Source of the DNA: Methanococcoides burtonii DSM 6242
GTDB taxonomy: Archaea; Halobacteriota; Methanosarcinia; Methanosarcinales; Methanosarcinaceae
Assembly (NCBI RefSeq): GCF_000013725.1
Contig: NC_007955.1
Coordinates: 1,891,579 to 1,955,578, forward strand
Reading direction: 5' to 3'
Length of the DNA: 64,000 bases
Made by a program: the position numbers and the translations under genes. How positions within the stretch are numbered: position 1 is the first letter of the stretch; each line of letters opens with the position of its first letter. The notes beneath the pieces were generated by a model. It was not told the DNA's origin, did no database searches, and saw only the letters and a list, made by a program, of their open reading frames with translations. Below are positions 7,592-16,862 of this stretch, piece after piece.

Positions 7592-8914
7592 ATGGATATA
7601 GAAGGTTATGCAAGAAAAGGACTGCGAAATAATGATCCCGGGCTTGAAGACAAGTTGACAGAAAGGATACTCGAGATTAAGAACTCATCTGAAAAACACG
7701 CACGCAATCTTGCAAAAGCAGCTATTGTGGAAGCAAAGGCAACTTTGAATGTCGAAGGGGATGTGCTGACATCAACTGTCTCAGGGGTGACCATGGGTGA
7801 ATTTGGTGTGGGCTCCCGGGGACTGGGAGATTTCTATGCACACGAAAAGATCGCTGAGGTAATAGGCAAGACCAGTGCAGCGGTGGACACGTCCCATCTC
7901 GATGATTCCGGAGCTGTCCTGAACGAAAAGGGCGATGGGTACATCATTGTCACTATAGATGGTATTCATTCCCGATTGAGCGATTTTCCTTTCCTTGCGG
8001 GTTTCCACGTAGCCCGTGCATCCCTGCGTGATGTCTATGCCATGGGTTCCCGTCCGGTTGCACTCTTGTCCGATATTCATGTTGCCGATGATGGCGATGT
8101 GGCAAAGATATTCGACCACATTGCAGGCATAACCACAGTATCGGAACTTACTGGCATTCCTCTTGTTACTGGAAGTACATTACGCATCGGCGGCGATATG
8201 GACATCGGCGAACGCATGACCGGTGGTGTTGGTGCAGTAGGCACGTCTACTGAACTGACCGCCCGTGTGCAGACACAGGTCGGAGATGTCATATTGATGA
8301 GCGAAGGTGCAGGTGGAGGAACTGTTTCCACAGCAGCGCTCTATTATGGGATGCATGATGTGGTGGATGAAACTATAAACATCAAGTTTCTGGAAGCATG
8401 TGAGGCTCTGATAGCTTCAGGTCTTACCAAACACGTCCATGCAATGACCGATGTGACCAATGGCGGTATTCGTGGTGATGCAAAAGAGATATCAAGAACA
8501 GCTGGCGTAAAACTTGTCTTTGATGAATCAAAGATGCGTCCTCTTGTCAATCCGAAGGTCCTTGAGATGCTGGAAAAGCTGGAGATCGACTATCTTGGCG
8601 TATCCCTGGATGCTTTGCTTGTGATCGCTCCACCGGAATATGCAGAACAGATCATTCAGGTGGTAAAGGACGTAGGGGTTGATATTGATGTCATCGGTGA
8701 GATCGTGGAAGGCAGCGGTGCCGAGATAGTCATTGATGGCAAGGTATGTGATTTCACTCCTCGGTTCAGGGAATCCGCTTACACTCCCATCAAGAAGATG
8801 ATCGGTGAGGAAGAACCCAGGGACTTTGAAGAGATGAAAGAAGCTATCGACAAAGCTGCAAAAGAAGCTTCTGATAAAAAGAAAAGGGTTATGGAAATGA
8901 TAAGAGGAAAGTGA
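7592..8914 (+). CDS. AIR synthase-related protein (PurM/HypE/SelD superfamily), methanogen type
   Basis: Start ATG 7592 has AAGGAG at 7579-7584 upstream; the frame extends further but without support. The 440-residue protein has an N-terminal helical extension (about 1-75), a PurM-like ATP-binding core with conserved Gly/Asp loops (GDGYIIVTIDG; DVYAMGSRPVALLSD; GEGAGGGTVS-like segment) and a charged C-terminal helix. This superfamily activates carbonyl/carboxylate groups with ATP. Similar proteins are widespread in methanogens with no proven reaction. It lies 14 bases after hisH and is probably cotranscribed. Confidence 0.7.
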   Translation: MDIEGYARKGLRNNDPGLEDKLTERILEIKNSSEKHARNLAKAAIVEAKATLNVEGDVLTSTVSGVTMGEFGVGSRGLGDFYAHEKIAEVIGKTSAAVDTSHLDDSGAVLNEKGDGYIIVTIDGIHSRLSDFPFLAGFHVARASLRDVYAMGSRPVALLSDIHVADDGDVAKIFDHIAGITTVSELTGIPLVTGSTLRIGGDMDIGERMTGGVGAVGTSTELTARVQTQVGDVILMSEGAGGGTVSTAALYYGMHDVVDETINIKFLEACEALIASGLTKHVHAMTDVTNGGIRGDAKEISRTAGVKLVFDESKMRPLVNPKVLEMLEKLEIDYLGVSLDALLVIAPPEYAEQIIQVVKDVGVDIDVIGEIVEGSGAEIVIDGKVCDFTPRFRESAYTPIKKMIGEEEPRDFEEMKEAIDKAAKEASDKKKRVMEMIRGK

Positions 8915-8917
8915 GTA

Positions 8918-10240
8918 TCATTCTCCCTCCTCTTCTATTTTTTTAACAGTAAAGAGAGGTCCCTGTACATCAGTGATCTCTACTTTGTCTCCATCGCTGA
9001 TCTCTTCTTCCACTTTTGCTTTCCAGTATTCTCCTTTGTACTTGACAAATCCTTCTTCTCCTGCTTTGATGTCCTCTATAGCATTCGCCATCTCCCCGAT
9101 AGGGTCTTCGCCGATCACAGGTTTTTTGTGTCTGACCTCGAGCACTTTATAGAAGACGAACACAAAGAGGATCCCCATCACGATCGTGGGTGTAACGATC
9201 GCGATTATCATCGACCGCTGTACGTCAGCAGGGCTGTACCATCTGGGAAAGTCCATAGGTACCAGGAAGATACTTCCGGCTATCAGGCATACAAGTCCGG
9301 CAAGTCCAAAGATGCCAAATCCAGGTGCCTGCAATTCGAGAACGAACAGTATCACCCCGAGCAATATAAGGAAAATAGCTGCGATATTCACATCGAATCC
9401 CATTCCCACAAGTCCCAGTGATATTGCAACAATTCCAAATATCTCTGCACCTGCTCCAGGATTAGAAATTCCTATCACGATACCGTATATGCCGAGCATA
9501 ATGAGAAGTGAGGAAATTATCGGATCCGATATAATGTCCATAAAGCTCAATCTCAGGGACGGTCTATAGTTCTCAATAGCAGCACCTTTGGTGTTCAGTA
9601 CCTTTCCTTTAATCATCTGACCATTCACTTGCTCAAGAAGGTCATCAATGTCAGATGCAACATACTCGATAATTCCTGCTTCCAATGCTTCTTCATCATT
9701 CAGGTTCAGATTTTCTGTAATGAACTTCTCTGCAGTTGTTTCATTGCGACCGTGCTGTTTTGCTTTTGTTTTTGCAAGAGCCACGAGTGCATTTACTATC
9801 TTATCGTCCTCTATGGGCTCTATACCCTGAGGTGACACTGATACAGGTTGGGCAGAACCGATAATCGTATTTGGTGACATTGCCGCAATGTCTGTTCCGA
9901 TCAAGATAAGTGTCCCTGCCGACCATGCTTTTGTTCCTCCGGGATATACATAACCTATTACCGGGATATCCGATCTGTCAATGGCTTCGATTATCTTGAG
10001 GGTCTCATCAACCCCTCCGCCAGGGGTGTTGAGGGTGATAATAAGGGCTTCGTATTCATTTTGTTCTGCTAGCTGCAATGCATCTATCACAAGATCGTCT
10101 GCTACAGGTGTGATCGAATCGGAGATGTCCAGTACCAGAACTGTCTGCTCTGCAGAAGCAACTGAGGGTATTAACAGTAATAGTACCAAAAAAAAGAAAG
10201 GAAGGATAGGTGATCCTTTGTTCAATATCATCACCTTCAT
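8918..10240 (-). CDS. nfeD: NfeD-family membrane serine protease (ClpP-class)
   Basis: A 440-residue protein: signal/anchor segment (about 11-30), ClpP-like protease domain with TPGGGVDET, catalytic Ser in KAWSAGTLI (about residue 107) and a likely catalytic Lys in the ALAKTKAKQHGRN segment, four to five membrane helices (about 235-370), and a C-terminal NfeD OB-fold (about 385-440). In Pyrococcus the equivalent protease cleaves its stomatin partner; here the slipin gene lies 6 bases upstream in the same operon. An alternative start is ATG 10231. Likely role is membrane-protein quality control. Confidence 0.85.
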   Translation of the reverse strand: MKVMILNKGSPILPFFFLVLLLLIPSVASAEQTVLVLDISDSITPVADDLVIDALQLAEQNEYEALIITLNTPGGGVDETLKIIEAIDRSDIPVIGYVYPGGTKAWSAGTLILIGTDIAAMSPNTIIGSAQPVSVSPQGIEPIEDDKIVNALVALAKTKAKQHGRNETTAEKFITENLNLNDEEALEAGIIEYVASDIDDLLEQVNGQMIKGKVLNTKGAAIENYRPSLRLSFMDIISDPIISSLLIMLGIYGIVIGISNPGAGAEIFGIVAISLGLVGMGFDVNIAAIFLILLGVILFVLELQAPGFGIFGLAGLVCLIAGSIFLVPMDFPRWYSPADVQRSMIIAIVTPTIVMGILFVFVFYKVLEVRHKKPVIGEDPIGEMANAIEDIKAGEEGFVKYKGEYWKAKVEEEISDGDKVEITDVQGPLFTVKKIEEEGE

Positions 10241-10246
10241 CCTGGT

Positions 10247-11005
10247 TTATTTCTGCGAGAATGCTTTTGAAAGGGCAGCGATCTCTGCAGTGTTCGATGA
10301 AGTTGAAATTACAATGAGGTTCTTCTCACGTGCAACTTCAGCAATTGTCTGAAACTCTCTCAACTTAATTGCTGCTGGCATATCCTGGTAGAGCTGTGCT
10401 GCCTGTCTCATCTTCTCTGCTGCCAAGAACTCTCCTTCGGAGAGGATGATACGTGCACGCTTTTCCCTTTCTGCTTCTGCCTGTTTTGCAATAGCACGTA
10501 GCATTGTCTCATCAATACTAACATCTCTGAGAGTTACTGCGGTGACCTTGATACCCCAGGGGTCTGTGGACGCGTCAAGTAATTCCTGTATGTCCTTGTT
10601 TATGGTATCACGTTTAGACAGCACGTCATCGAGCTCTATCTGGCCGATCACATCCCTGAGCGTTGTCTGTGAAAGCATTGCAGTTGCGAATTTGTAGTTC
10701 TCAACTTCAGTTACAGCTGCAGCAGGCTTGAGGACCCTGTAGTAAATAACTGCATCAACAGCGACAGTAACATTGTCCTTTGTTATGACCGCCTGCTTTG
10801 GTACATCGATGGTGACCACACGAAGATCGATCTTTACGACAGAATCAATTATAGGGATGATCAGGAAAAGTCCCGGACCTTTCACGCCGCTGAGCCTTCC
10901 TAGCCTGAAAATAACAACCCTTTCGTATTCCTTTACCATCTTAAGTGATTGTGACAAGATGATAACTGCAATGACAAGTATAGGTATGATGTATTCTTCT
11001 ATCAT
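10247..11005 (-). CDS. slipin/stomatin-like SPFH protein
   Basis: A 252-residue protein with an N-terminal membrane helix (about 4-22), an SPFH/Band 7 domain (VKEYERVVIFRLGR to about residue 190) and a coiled region (KQAEAEREKRARIILSEGEF). The hydrophobic C terminus (NLIVISTSS region) matches the site that NfeD-type proteases cleave in studied homologues. First gene of the slipin-nfeD operon, which is divergent from the RecJ-like gene. Confidence 0.88.
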   Translation of the reverse strand: MIEEYIIPILVIAVIILSQSLKMVKEYERVVIFRLGRLSGVKGPGLFLIIPIIDSVVKIDLRVVTIDVPKQAVITKDNVTVAVDAVIYYRVLKPAAAVTEVENYKFATAMLSQTTLRDVIGQIELDDVLSKRDTINKDIQELLDASTDPWGIKVTAVTLRDVSIDETMLRAIAKQAEAEREKRARIILSEGEFLAAEKMRQAAQLYQDMPAAIKLREFQTIAEVAREKNLIVISTSSNTAEIAALSKAFSQK

Positions 11006-11119
11006 GTTTCACTTCTCCCAAATTAAATGGAAGAGACTGTGATAAAAAACTATTGCTTGTGGCAATCCAATGTTACGCAAAGACATAAATCTAACATAAA
11101 CAATTAAGACTTGATACAA

Positions 11120-13243
11120 ATGAGAGATGAGTGCAACGAATGTGGAGGAAAAGGATACGAGGTCCTTTCTACTGAAAAATGTCCTGAATGTAAAGGTTCA
11201 GGAAAAATAAAATCCGTAAATCTAATGGATCTTTCTCAAAATGATGTGAAAAATTTCTTGAATGAGGGTTCAGTATGTTCCAAATGCGGTGGAAGCGGAG
11301 AAATTGAAGTAAGAAAACAATGTCCTGCATGTAGTGGTAAGGGTGCTTCTTATAGATGTGATGTCTGTGACAAGCCTATTGCTGGACCCATAGATGGCAA
11401 GGAAGCTTGTATTGCCTGCGGTAAGATCGAGATCGTACATGTTCTGGACAATTCCTGTAATCAGGATGAGCTGGAAGTAGGCAAGATGTACCTTGCTAAA
11501 GTAAATAATCATGCGGACTTTGGTGTATTCGTTGATCTGAATTCAAATTTACGTGGTTTGATCCATTCAAGCAATCTCAACATCAAGCTTGAAGAAAAAG
11601 CTCCGGTGATCGTGCAGGTAAAAGAGATCAGACGTGATGGTAAAATGGATCTGATCCCCCGTGTTATAAAAGATTATCAGACAGTAGAGGTCGAGAAGAG
11701 TATCTCCATCAGAAGATCGACCGAACTTGGCAGTTTTACTGGTAAACTTGTAAAGATTGAAGGTGAGGTAATTCAGGTAAAGCAGACCGCAGGCCCCACT
11801 ATCTTCACAATTTCCGATGAAGACGGGCTTATTTCCTGTGCTGCTTTTGAGAGTGCCGGTACACGTGCTTTTCCAGAAATAGATGCAGACATGATAATTA
11901 CTGCAACCGGTGAAGTTACCTCCCGTGGTGACAGACTCCAGTTGGAGGTCAGAAGTATGAAACATCTGATCGGTGAAAAAGAAGTAGCTGTCAAGAAGCG
12001 CATCGATGATGCCATTGATCAGAGAGCTGAGCCTTCCGACATTGAGTTCCTTGTTGAGAGCGAGATCCTTGAAAAGCTTCGACCTGCAATGCGTAAGGTC
12101 GCAAAGGAGATCAAGAGGGCTATTATAAGGTCAAAACCAATCCTTTTACGTCACCATGCCGATGCTGATGGAATGACCGCGGCAGTAGCTATCGAAAAGG
12201 CTATCCTCCCTATGATAAGGGAAGTGAACGGCCCTGATGCGGAATATCATTATTACAAGAGAGCACCCTCAAAGGCTCCATTTTATGAACTTCCGGATGT
12301 TACCAAGGATATATCCTTTGCACTTGAGGATGCTGCAAGACACGGACAGAAACTTCCACTGGTCGTAATGGTGGACAACGGTTCCACAGAAGAGGATGTT
12401 CCGGCCATGAGGCAGGCACAGGTCTATGGTATCGACATGGTCGTAGTTGATCACCACCATCCCGATGAGATCGTTGACCAGTATCTGCTTGGTCATGTGA
12501 ATCCTGCTCATGTGGGCGGGGATTTCGGTATGACTGCAGGAATGCTGGCCACGGAAGTTGCCCGTATGATCAACCCGGATGTGACAGATGTGATCAAACA
12601 TCTTCCTGCTATTGCTGCAGTGGGTGACCGTTCTGAAGCACCGGAAGCTGAAGTTTACAAGCAGCTTGTGGCTGACAGGTATTCTCTTCAGGACCTTAAA
12701 GAGATGGCACTTGCACTTGATTTTGAAGCATACTGGCTCAAGTTCGCTAGTGGAAGGGGCATCGTTGATGATCTGATGGACCTTGGGGACCACAAGAGGC
12801 ACAACGATATAGTAAAACTGTTATGTGAACAGGCAAATGCCATGATCTCAGAACAGCTCGATGCCTGTATGCCGAACGTGAAGTCGGAGGATCTACCCAA
12901 CACTGCTGTACTAAACGTGCTGGATGTTGAGAACTACGCTCATAAGTTCACATTCCCGGCACCGGGCAAGACCTCAGGTGAAGTGCATGACCTTATGTGT
13001 AAGAAACTCGAAGGAAGGCCGGTAATTACCATCGGTTACGGTCCTGATTTTGCAGTGATACGCTCAAAAGGAGTTCTGATGAACATTCCACAGATGGTCC
13101 GTGAACTTCACGAAGAGATCGTAGGCGCTGGTGTGAATGGCGGCGGACACCTTGTAGTTGGAAGTATCAAGTTCGTAGAAGGTATGCGTACCGAAGTACT
13201 TTCCAAACTGGTCGAGAAGATTGGTTCCGTGGGTGTAGAGTGA
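11120..13243 (+). CDS. RecJ-like DHH phosphoesterase with DnaJ-type zinc finger, S1 and OB domains
   Basis: ATG 11120 is chosen over TTG 11111. Domains in order in the 707-residue protein: DnaJ-like zinc finger with CxxCxGxG repeats (about 4-80), a second short C4 segment (about 84-101), S1 RNA-binding domain (about 119-165), OB-fold nucleic-acid-binding domain (about 195-275), DHH domain with HHADADGMTAA, VDNGSTEEDV and VVDHHHPDE metal motifs (about 335-520), and a C-terminal DHHA1 domain with GGGH (about 676-679). It is probably a single-strand-specific exonuclease or GAN/Cdc45-like replication or repair factor. It is transcribed divergently from slipin-nfeD. Confidence 0.85.
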   Translation: MRDECNECGGKGYEVLSTEKCPECKGSGKIKSVNLMDLSQNDVKNFLNEGSVCSKCGGSGEIEVRKQCPACSGKGASYRCDVCDKPIAGPIDGKEACIACGKIEIVHVLDNSCNQDELEVGKMYLAKVNNHADFGVFVDLNSNLRGLIHSSNLNIKLEEKAPVIVQVKEIRRDGKMDLIPRVIKDYQTVEVEKSISIRRSTELGSFTGKLVKIEGEVIQVKQTAGPTIFTISDEDGLISCAAFESAGTRAFPEIDADMIITATGEVTSRGDRLQLEVRSMKHLIGEKEVAVKKRIDDAIDQRAEPSDIEFLVESEILEKLRPAMRKVAKEIKRAIIRSKPILLRHHADADGMTAAVAIEKAILPMIREVNGPDAEYHYYKRAPSKAPFYELPDVTKDISFALEDAARHGQKLPLVVMVDNGSTEEDVPAMRQAQVYGIDMVVVDHHHPDEIVDQYLLGHVNPAHVGGDFGMTAGMLATEVARMINPDVTDVIKHLPAIAAVGDRSEAPEAEVYKQLVADRYSLQDLKEMALALDFEAYWLKFASGRGIVDDLMDLGDHKRHNDIVKLLCEQANAMISEQLDACMPNVKSEDLPNTAVLNVLDVENYAHKFTFPAPGKTSGEVHDLMCKKLEGRPVITIGYGPDFAVIRSKGVLMNIPQMVRELHEEIVGAGVNGGGHLVVGSIKFVEGMRTEVLSKLVEKIGSVGVE

Positions 13244-13290
13244 CATCTCTCATCCATTTCTTATTCTAAAAAATAAAAGGAACAAAAAAG

Positions 13291-13310
13291 AAAAGGGAGC
13301 TTTCCCTTTT
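13291..13310. terminator. hairpin between convergent recJ-like gene and gfcR
   Basis: An 8-bp perfect inverted repeat (AAAAGGGA / TCCCTTTT) with T-rich flank follows the stop of the DHH gene and touches the stop of gfcR, so it may serve both transcripts. Confidence 0.55.
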
Positions 13311-13921
13311 TAATCTACACGTGTGATACGGACCAGTGAGCTCATAGGCACATTGGCGATCATATCAGCATTCATCTTGTCAACGATAACTGCAACTGCG
13401 ATCGGGGTTGCACCAACCTCACGAAGCTGTTCAGCAACGTCTGTAACAGTAGCTCCGGATGACACTACATCGTCCACGATGATGCACTTCTTTCCCTCGA
13501 CATCAGCGAAGTTCCGGCTAAAGATGCCTCTTTGATTGGTCTTTCCCTTCTGGTCATCATAGTCATGGAAGATCGCGAAATCGATCTCCAGTTCTTCGGC
13601 CATCATGGTGGCAATAGGAATCCCACTAAGCCCGATGCCGATTACAAGGTCAGCATCCTGTTGTGTCCTCTCCAGTTTCTCTATCACCATATCACAAAGT
13701 GCCTGCGAGATACATCTTAATCTGTATGAACTCTGTCCGACACTGTTCCATGTAACAGAGATATCCTTTGGTGCAGGTGCTACAACATCTTTCTTTGAGC
13801 GTGTCAAAAGCCATGTGACCGTTTCCCTGGACACGTTAAGCTCATTTGCGATCTGGCCTGTAACAAGGCCATTTGACTGCAATTCAACCGCTTTTAGGAT
13901 CAATTCTTCTATGTTCTTCAT
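13310..13921 (-). CDS. gfcR: GfcR-type regulator: HTH plus orotate-PRTase-like domain
   Basis: A 203-residue protein. Residues 1-45 form a helix-turn-helix ([21 protein letters not shown]); residues about 65-203 are a type I phosphoribosyltransferase fold with the PRPP motif [13 protein letters not shown]. Archaeal members were long annotated as PyrE-like; the haloarchaeal homologue GfcR is a transcription regulator. It is not followed by pyrimidine genes here. A small ligand such as PRPP or a nucleotide is a likely effector, by inference. Confidence 0.82.
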   Translation of the reverse strand: MKNIEELILKAVELQSNGLVTGQIANELNVSRETVTWLLTRSKKDVVAPAPKDISVTWNSVGQSSYRLRCISQALCDMVIEKLERTQQDADLVIGIGLSGIPIATMMAEELEIDFAIFHDYDDQKGKTNQRGIFSRNFADVEGKKCIIVDDVVSSGATVTDVAEQLREVGATPIAVAVIVDKMNADMIANVPMSSLVRITRVD

Positions 13922-13985
13922 ATTATCCCATCTGAAATATTAATTAGTTTTAACCTTTTAAAATAGGTATAGTACATCTCTATGG

Positions 13986-14465
13986 TTATAGTTTTCTTTT
14001 CCTGACCTTTTTCAAAAGAGAACCGCAGACTGGGCAATCATCTCCCTCATCGAATTTGCGATAGCATGCAGTACATTTTTTTCCCCATACAAGTACGTCC
14101 TTTATCTTTTTCTGATTGATGGGCTTAACTTCAATACCAAGCACTGAAGCCATGTTCTGCACAGCATAGTCATCCGTGAGAAGGACTCCGGTCTCCTTGT
14201 ATTCAAGAGCCTTCGTTAGAATGTCTATATCTGTGGATGAGAGCTCTTCAACATCCCTCGTCTTTTTTGCAATCGAAAGTACCTCTTTTCGAACCTGTGG
14301 GTCAGGTGTTTCGATTCTTGTACCTGTCTCACAAGCGATCTCGAATCGCATCATGGCTTCCCGGCTCTTCATTTCTTCCTTTACGGAAGGCACAGTGATG
14401 AACAGCGATGTGTCACCATCATATCCATAGATGAAAACTGCGGAATCTGTAATATAGAATGTCAT
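13986..14465 (-). CDS. nob1: rRNA maturation endonuclease NOB1
   Basis: A 159-residue protein with an N-terminal PIN domain (Asp at residue 7, Glu in VPSVKEE, and LLTDDYAVQ near residue 96) and a C-terminal zinc ribbon (CTAC...CPVC, about 132-148) with a basic tail. Archaeal NOB1 makes the 3' end of 16S rRNA. Length and domain order fit the family. The next upstream gene on this strand starts 70 bases away. Confidence 0.88.
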   Translation of the reverse strand: MTFYITDSAVFIYGYDGDTSLFITVPSVKEEMKSREAMMRFEIACETGTRIETPDPQVRKEVLSIAKKTRDVEELSSTDIDILTKALEYKETGVLLTDDYAVQNMASVLGIEVKPINQKKIKDVLVWGKKCTACYRKFDEGDDCPVCGSLLKKVRKRKL

Positions 14466-14535
14466 GTTCGTGTAGTTTCAAGCCAGTTTGATACTATAGA
14501 TATTTCTTCAGGCTTATATGTATGGCTATCATCAT

Positions 14536-15900
14536 TTAATCAGATGATGGTAGCATAATGTCTACACCGGTTTCCCTTATTTCGAATTGTCTTATTCCTG
14601 TGTCATGAGAGCTTCCACGCATCTTGATGACCGTTAGTGTTTTGTCGATATGGTTCTCTTCCTCTTTTAGCGAAAGCAGCACTGAAGCATCCATGCCGTA
14701 ATCTTCGACATTCTGTATTCCATTAATGTTATCTGTCCTTTGTGCGAATATCGATGTAACTCCGTTTGATCTGAACATCTCTGAAAGCAGTCTTATATGA
14801 TCCTTTGCATCCAGAGGTGTCATAAGGTCGGAGAATACGTTCACATCATCTATAAAAATGCGTTTGATGTTCTCTTTTTTGATTATTGAACGCAAGTTGA
14901 TGGCATGTTCTCCGGCTTCAAGACATGACATGCTGGTGAAGATGACCTTTATAACGCCGGAACTGACAAAGTCCCTTATGTCATGACCAATGGAACTTGC
15001 ATTTGCAATTGTTTGTCCTTCTGATTCTATAAATGAAACTATCATCCCGGGCTCTTCAGCCTTTGCACCTTCTGCAATGAACTGTGTTCCAATTGTGGTT
15101 TTTCCGGCACCACTACATCCAGAGATCAGGGTTGAGGTCCCTCGGATAACACCATTTCCGGTCATGATGTCAAGTCCTTCTATTCCTGTTGATACACGGT
15201 CTGTAAAGTGTGGTATCTCCATTTCGGTAAGTTCCTGCCGGTGGAGTACAATGCCTTCTTCAGTTATTGAAAATGGTTGTTTCCCACTTATATATCCCTG
15301 ACCTCTGAGCTTTAAGACCTCGAGGTGGTGTACTCTTCTTTTGTTGTTTTCATCATTAGAAAGATAAATAACACCATCTGCTACGTGGCTTAAGTCACTT
15401 TTCAGTAGCTCATCCTCGGTGAACTCCCCGGTCGCTATCACAAGAGCATCCCACTTTTTCATACGCAAAAACAGGTCATAGTAGAAGCGACGCTTTGCTT
15501 CTTCGTCAAGAGTGCTTCCTATGGTCGTTATTGGGTCAATGACAATTCGGTCGGGTTTTATTTTTTCAATGGATTCTTCCAGATTCCACATGAATGTGTA
15601 TATCCCTTTATCAAGGGATTCGGTGCCGATCGGTATGTAGTTCATTGTTCCTGAAGAAAGCAATGAGATATTATAGAAATTCAATTTTGACATGAATTTA
15701 TTGACCATTGTTATTGGCTCATTCAATGATGTAACATACATGCAGACCTCTTTTTTCTCAGAGGCGCTGAAGATGGATTGCATTGCAAGCGTGGTCTTTC
15801 CTGAACCTGCCGGACCTGCTATCAGGATCGCAGAGGGCTTTGGGAATCCGCCTTTCAAAATAGTATCAAGAGCATCTATCTCTGAACTCATTTGTTTCAT
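14536..15900 (-). CDS. KaiC-type double RecA ATPase
   Basis: A 454-residue protein with two RecA/KaiC domains: Walker A GPAGSGKTTLA at about residue 29 and Walker B-like RIVIDPITT at about 138; second Walker A GCSGAGKTTIG at about 262 and RIFIDDVNV near 348. Archaeal KaiC-like proteins with two domains are not clock proteins by default; many are signalling ATPases in chemotaxis/archaellum or gene control. No kinase, receiver or archaellum gene is adjacent, so no role is assigned. Confidence 0.8.
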   Translation of the reverse strand: MKQMSSEIDALDTILKGGFPKPSAILIAGPAGSGKTTLAMQSIFSASEKKEVCMYVTSLNEPITMVNKFMSKLNFYNISLLSSGTMNYIPIGTESLDKGIYTFMWNLEESIEKIKPDRIVIDPITTIGSTLDEEAKRRFYYDLFLRMKKWDALVIATGEFTEDELLKSDLSHVADGVIYLSNDENNKRRVHHLEVLKLRGQGYISGKQPFSITEEGIVLHRQELTEMEIPHFTDRVSTGIEGLDIMTGNGVIRGTSTLISGCSGAGKTTIGTQFIAEGAKAEEPGMIVSFIESEGQTIANASSIGHDIRDFVSSGVIKVIFTSMSCLEAGEHAINLRSIIKKENIKRIFIDDVNVFSDLMTPLDAKDHIRLLSEMFRSNGVTSIFAQRTDNINGIQNVEDYGMDASVLLSLKEEENHIDKTLTVIKMRGSSHDTGIRQFEIRETGVDIMLPSSD

Positions 15901-16070
15901 TGTAGCACCTAATGAATATATTTATAGAATCATTCTCTCGACTGTATTTATATCTATGTTTGCTCATTTTTGAAAAACAGTTTAACAGGAAATCTAAATA
16001 TGCACTGTGAATATAGTAGAGAGCATTATCATATACACAAATAATCTATTATCACCAAGGCCTTGATATT

Positions 16071-16862
16071 ATGGATATTATACAAGCAAAGGACATTATC
16101 ATTGATTTTATAGGGACGAAACTTGAAGGCACAGGAATTGAAGGTGCGGTTGTGGGTATAAGTGGTGGCATCGATTCTGCTTTGGTGGCATACTTGTCCG
16201 TTGAAGCGTTGGGTGCAGAGAACGTTCTTGGCATACACATGCCGGAAGCTTCAACTCCGAAGTCCGAAATCGAGGATGCTTCAAAGGTTGCAGAAGCTCT
16301 TGGTATTGACTTTAAGGTGATAAACATCACCAATGTTCTTGAAGTCTACCGAACAGCAATGCCGGATATTGATGGTGCATCGGCTCATGTCGATGGCAAT
16401 CTTAAGGCAAGGATTAGGATGTCTATGCTTTACTACTATGCGAACATGTTTGGCAGAGTTGTGATGGGGACCGGGAACAAGAGTGAGATATTGCTTGGAT
16501 ATTTCACAAAATACGGGGATGGCGGTGTTGACATAGAACCCATAGGCGATCTTTACAAGACCGAAGTAAGGGAAATGTCAAAAATGCTGGGTGTTCCTGA
16601 AAGCATTCTGGAGAAAGCACCATCTGCAGGACTTTGGGAAGGTCAGACCGATGAGGACGATCTTGGTGTCACTTATGAAACCATCGATAAAGTTCTTCAG
16701 CCAATCCTTGCAGGTGAAGGGCAGGAACGGGTACACTTAAAACTCGGGGTTCCAATGGAGGAGATCAGTTCCATTTTGCTACGTGTCAGGAGTAATCTTC
16801 ACAAAAGGACCACTCCTCAGATAGCATATCTTGATGATCTTCGTGGCGACTGGTTATCTTGA
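16071..16862 (+). CDS. nadE: NH3-dependent NAD+ synthetase
   Basis: A 263-residue protein with the PP-loop VVGISGGIDSALVAYL (about residues 26-41), GTGNKSEILLGYFTKYGDGG and the substrate-binding C-terminal half. It converts nicotinic-acid adenine dinucleotide to NAD+ using ATP and free ammonia; no glutaminase domain is fused. Its 3' end overlaps the convergent tiaS gene by 9 bases. Confidence 0.92.
   Translation: MDIIQAKDIIIDFIGTKLEGTGIEGAVVGISGGIDSALVAYLSVEALGAENVLGIHMPEASTPKSEIEDASKVAEALGIDFKVINITNVLEVYRTAMPDIDGASAHVDGNLKARIRMSMLYYYANMFGRVVMGTGNKSEILLGYFTKYGDGGVDIEPIGDLYKTEVREMSKMLGVPESILEKAPSAGLWEGQTDEDDLGVTYETIDKVLQPILAGEGQERVHLKLGVPMEEISSILLRVRSNLHKRTTPQIAYLDDLRGDWLS

Noticed and set aside
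9128-9569. Plus-strand frames inside nfeD
   Set aside because: Low-complexity antisense frames of a clear protease gene.
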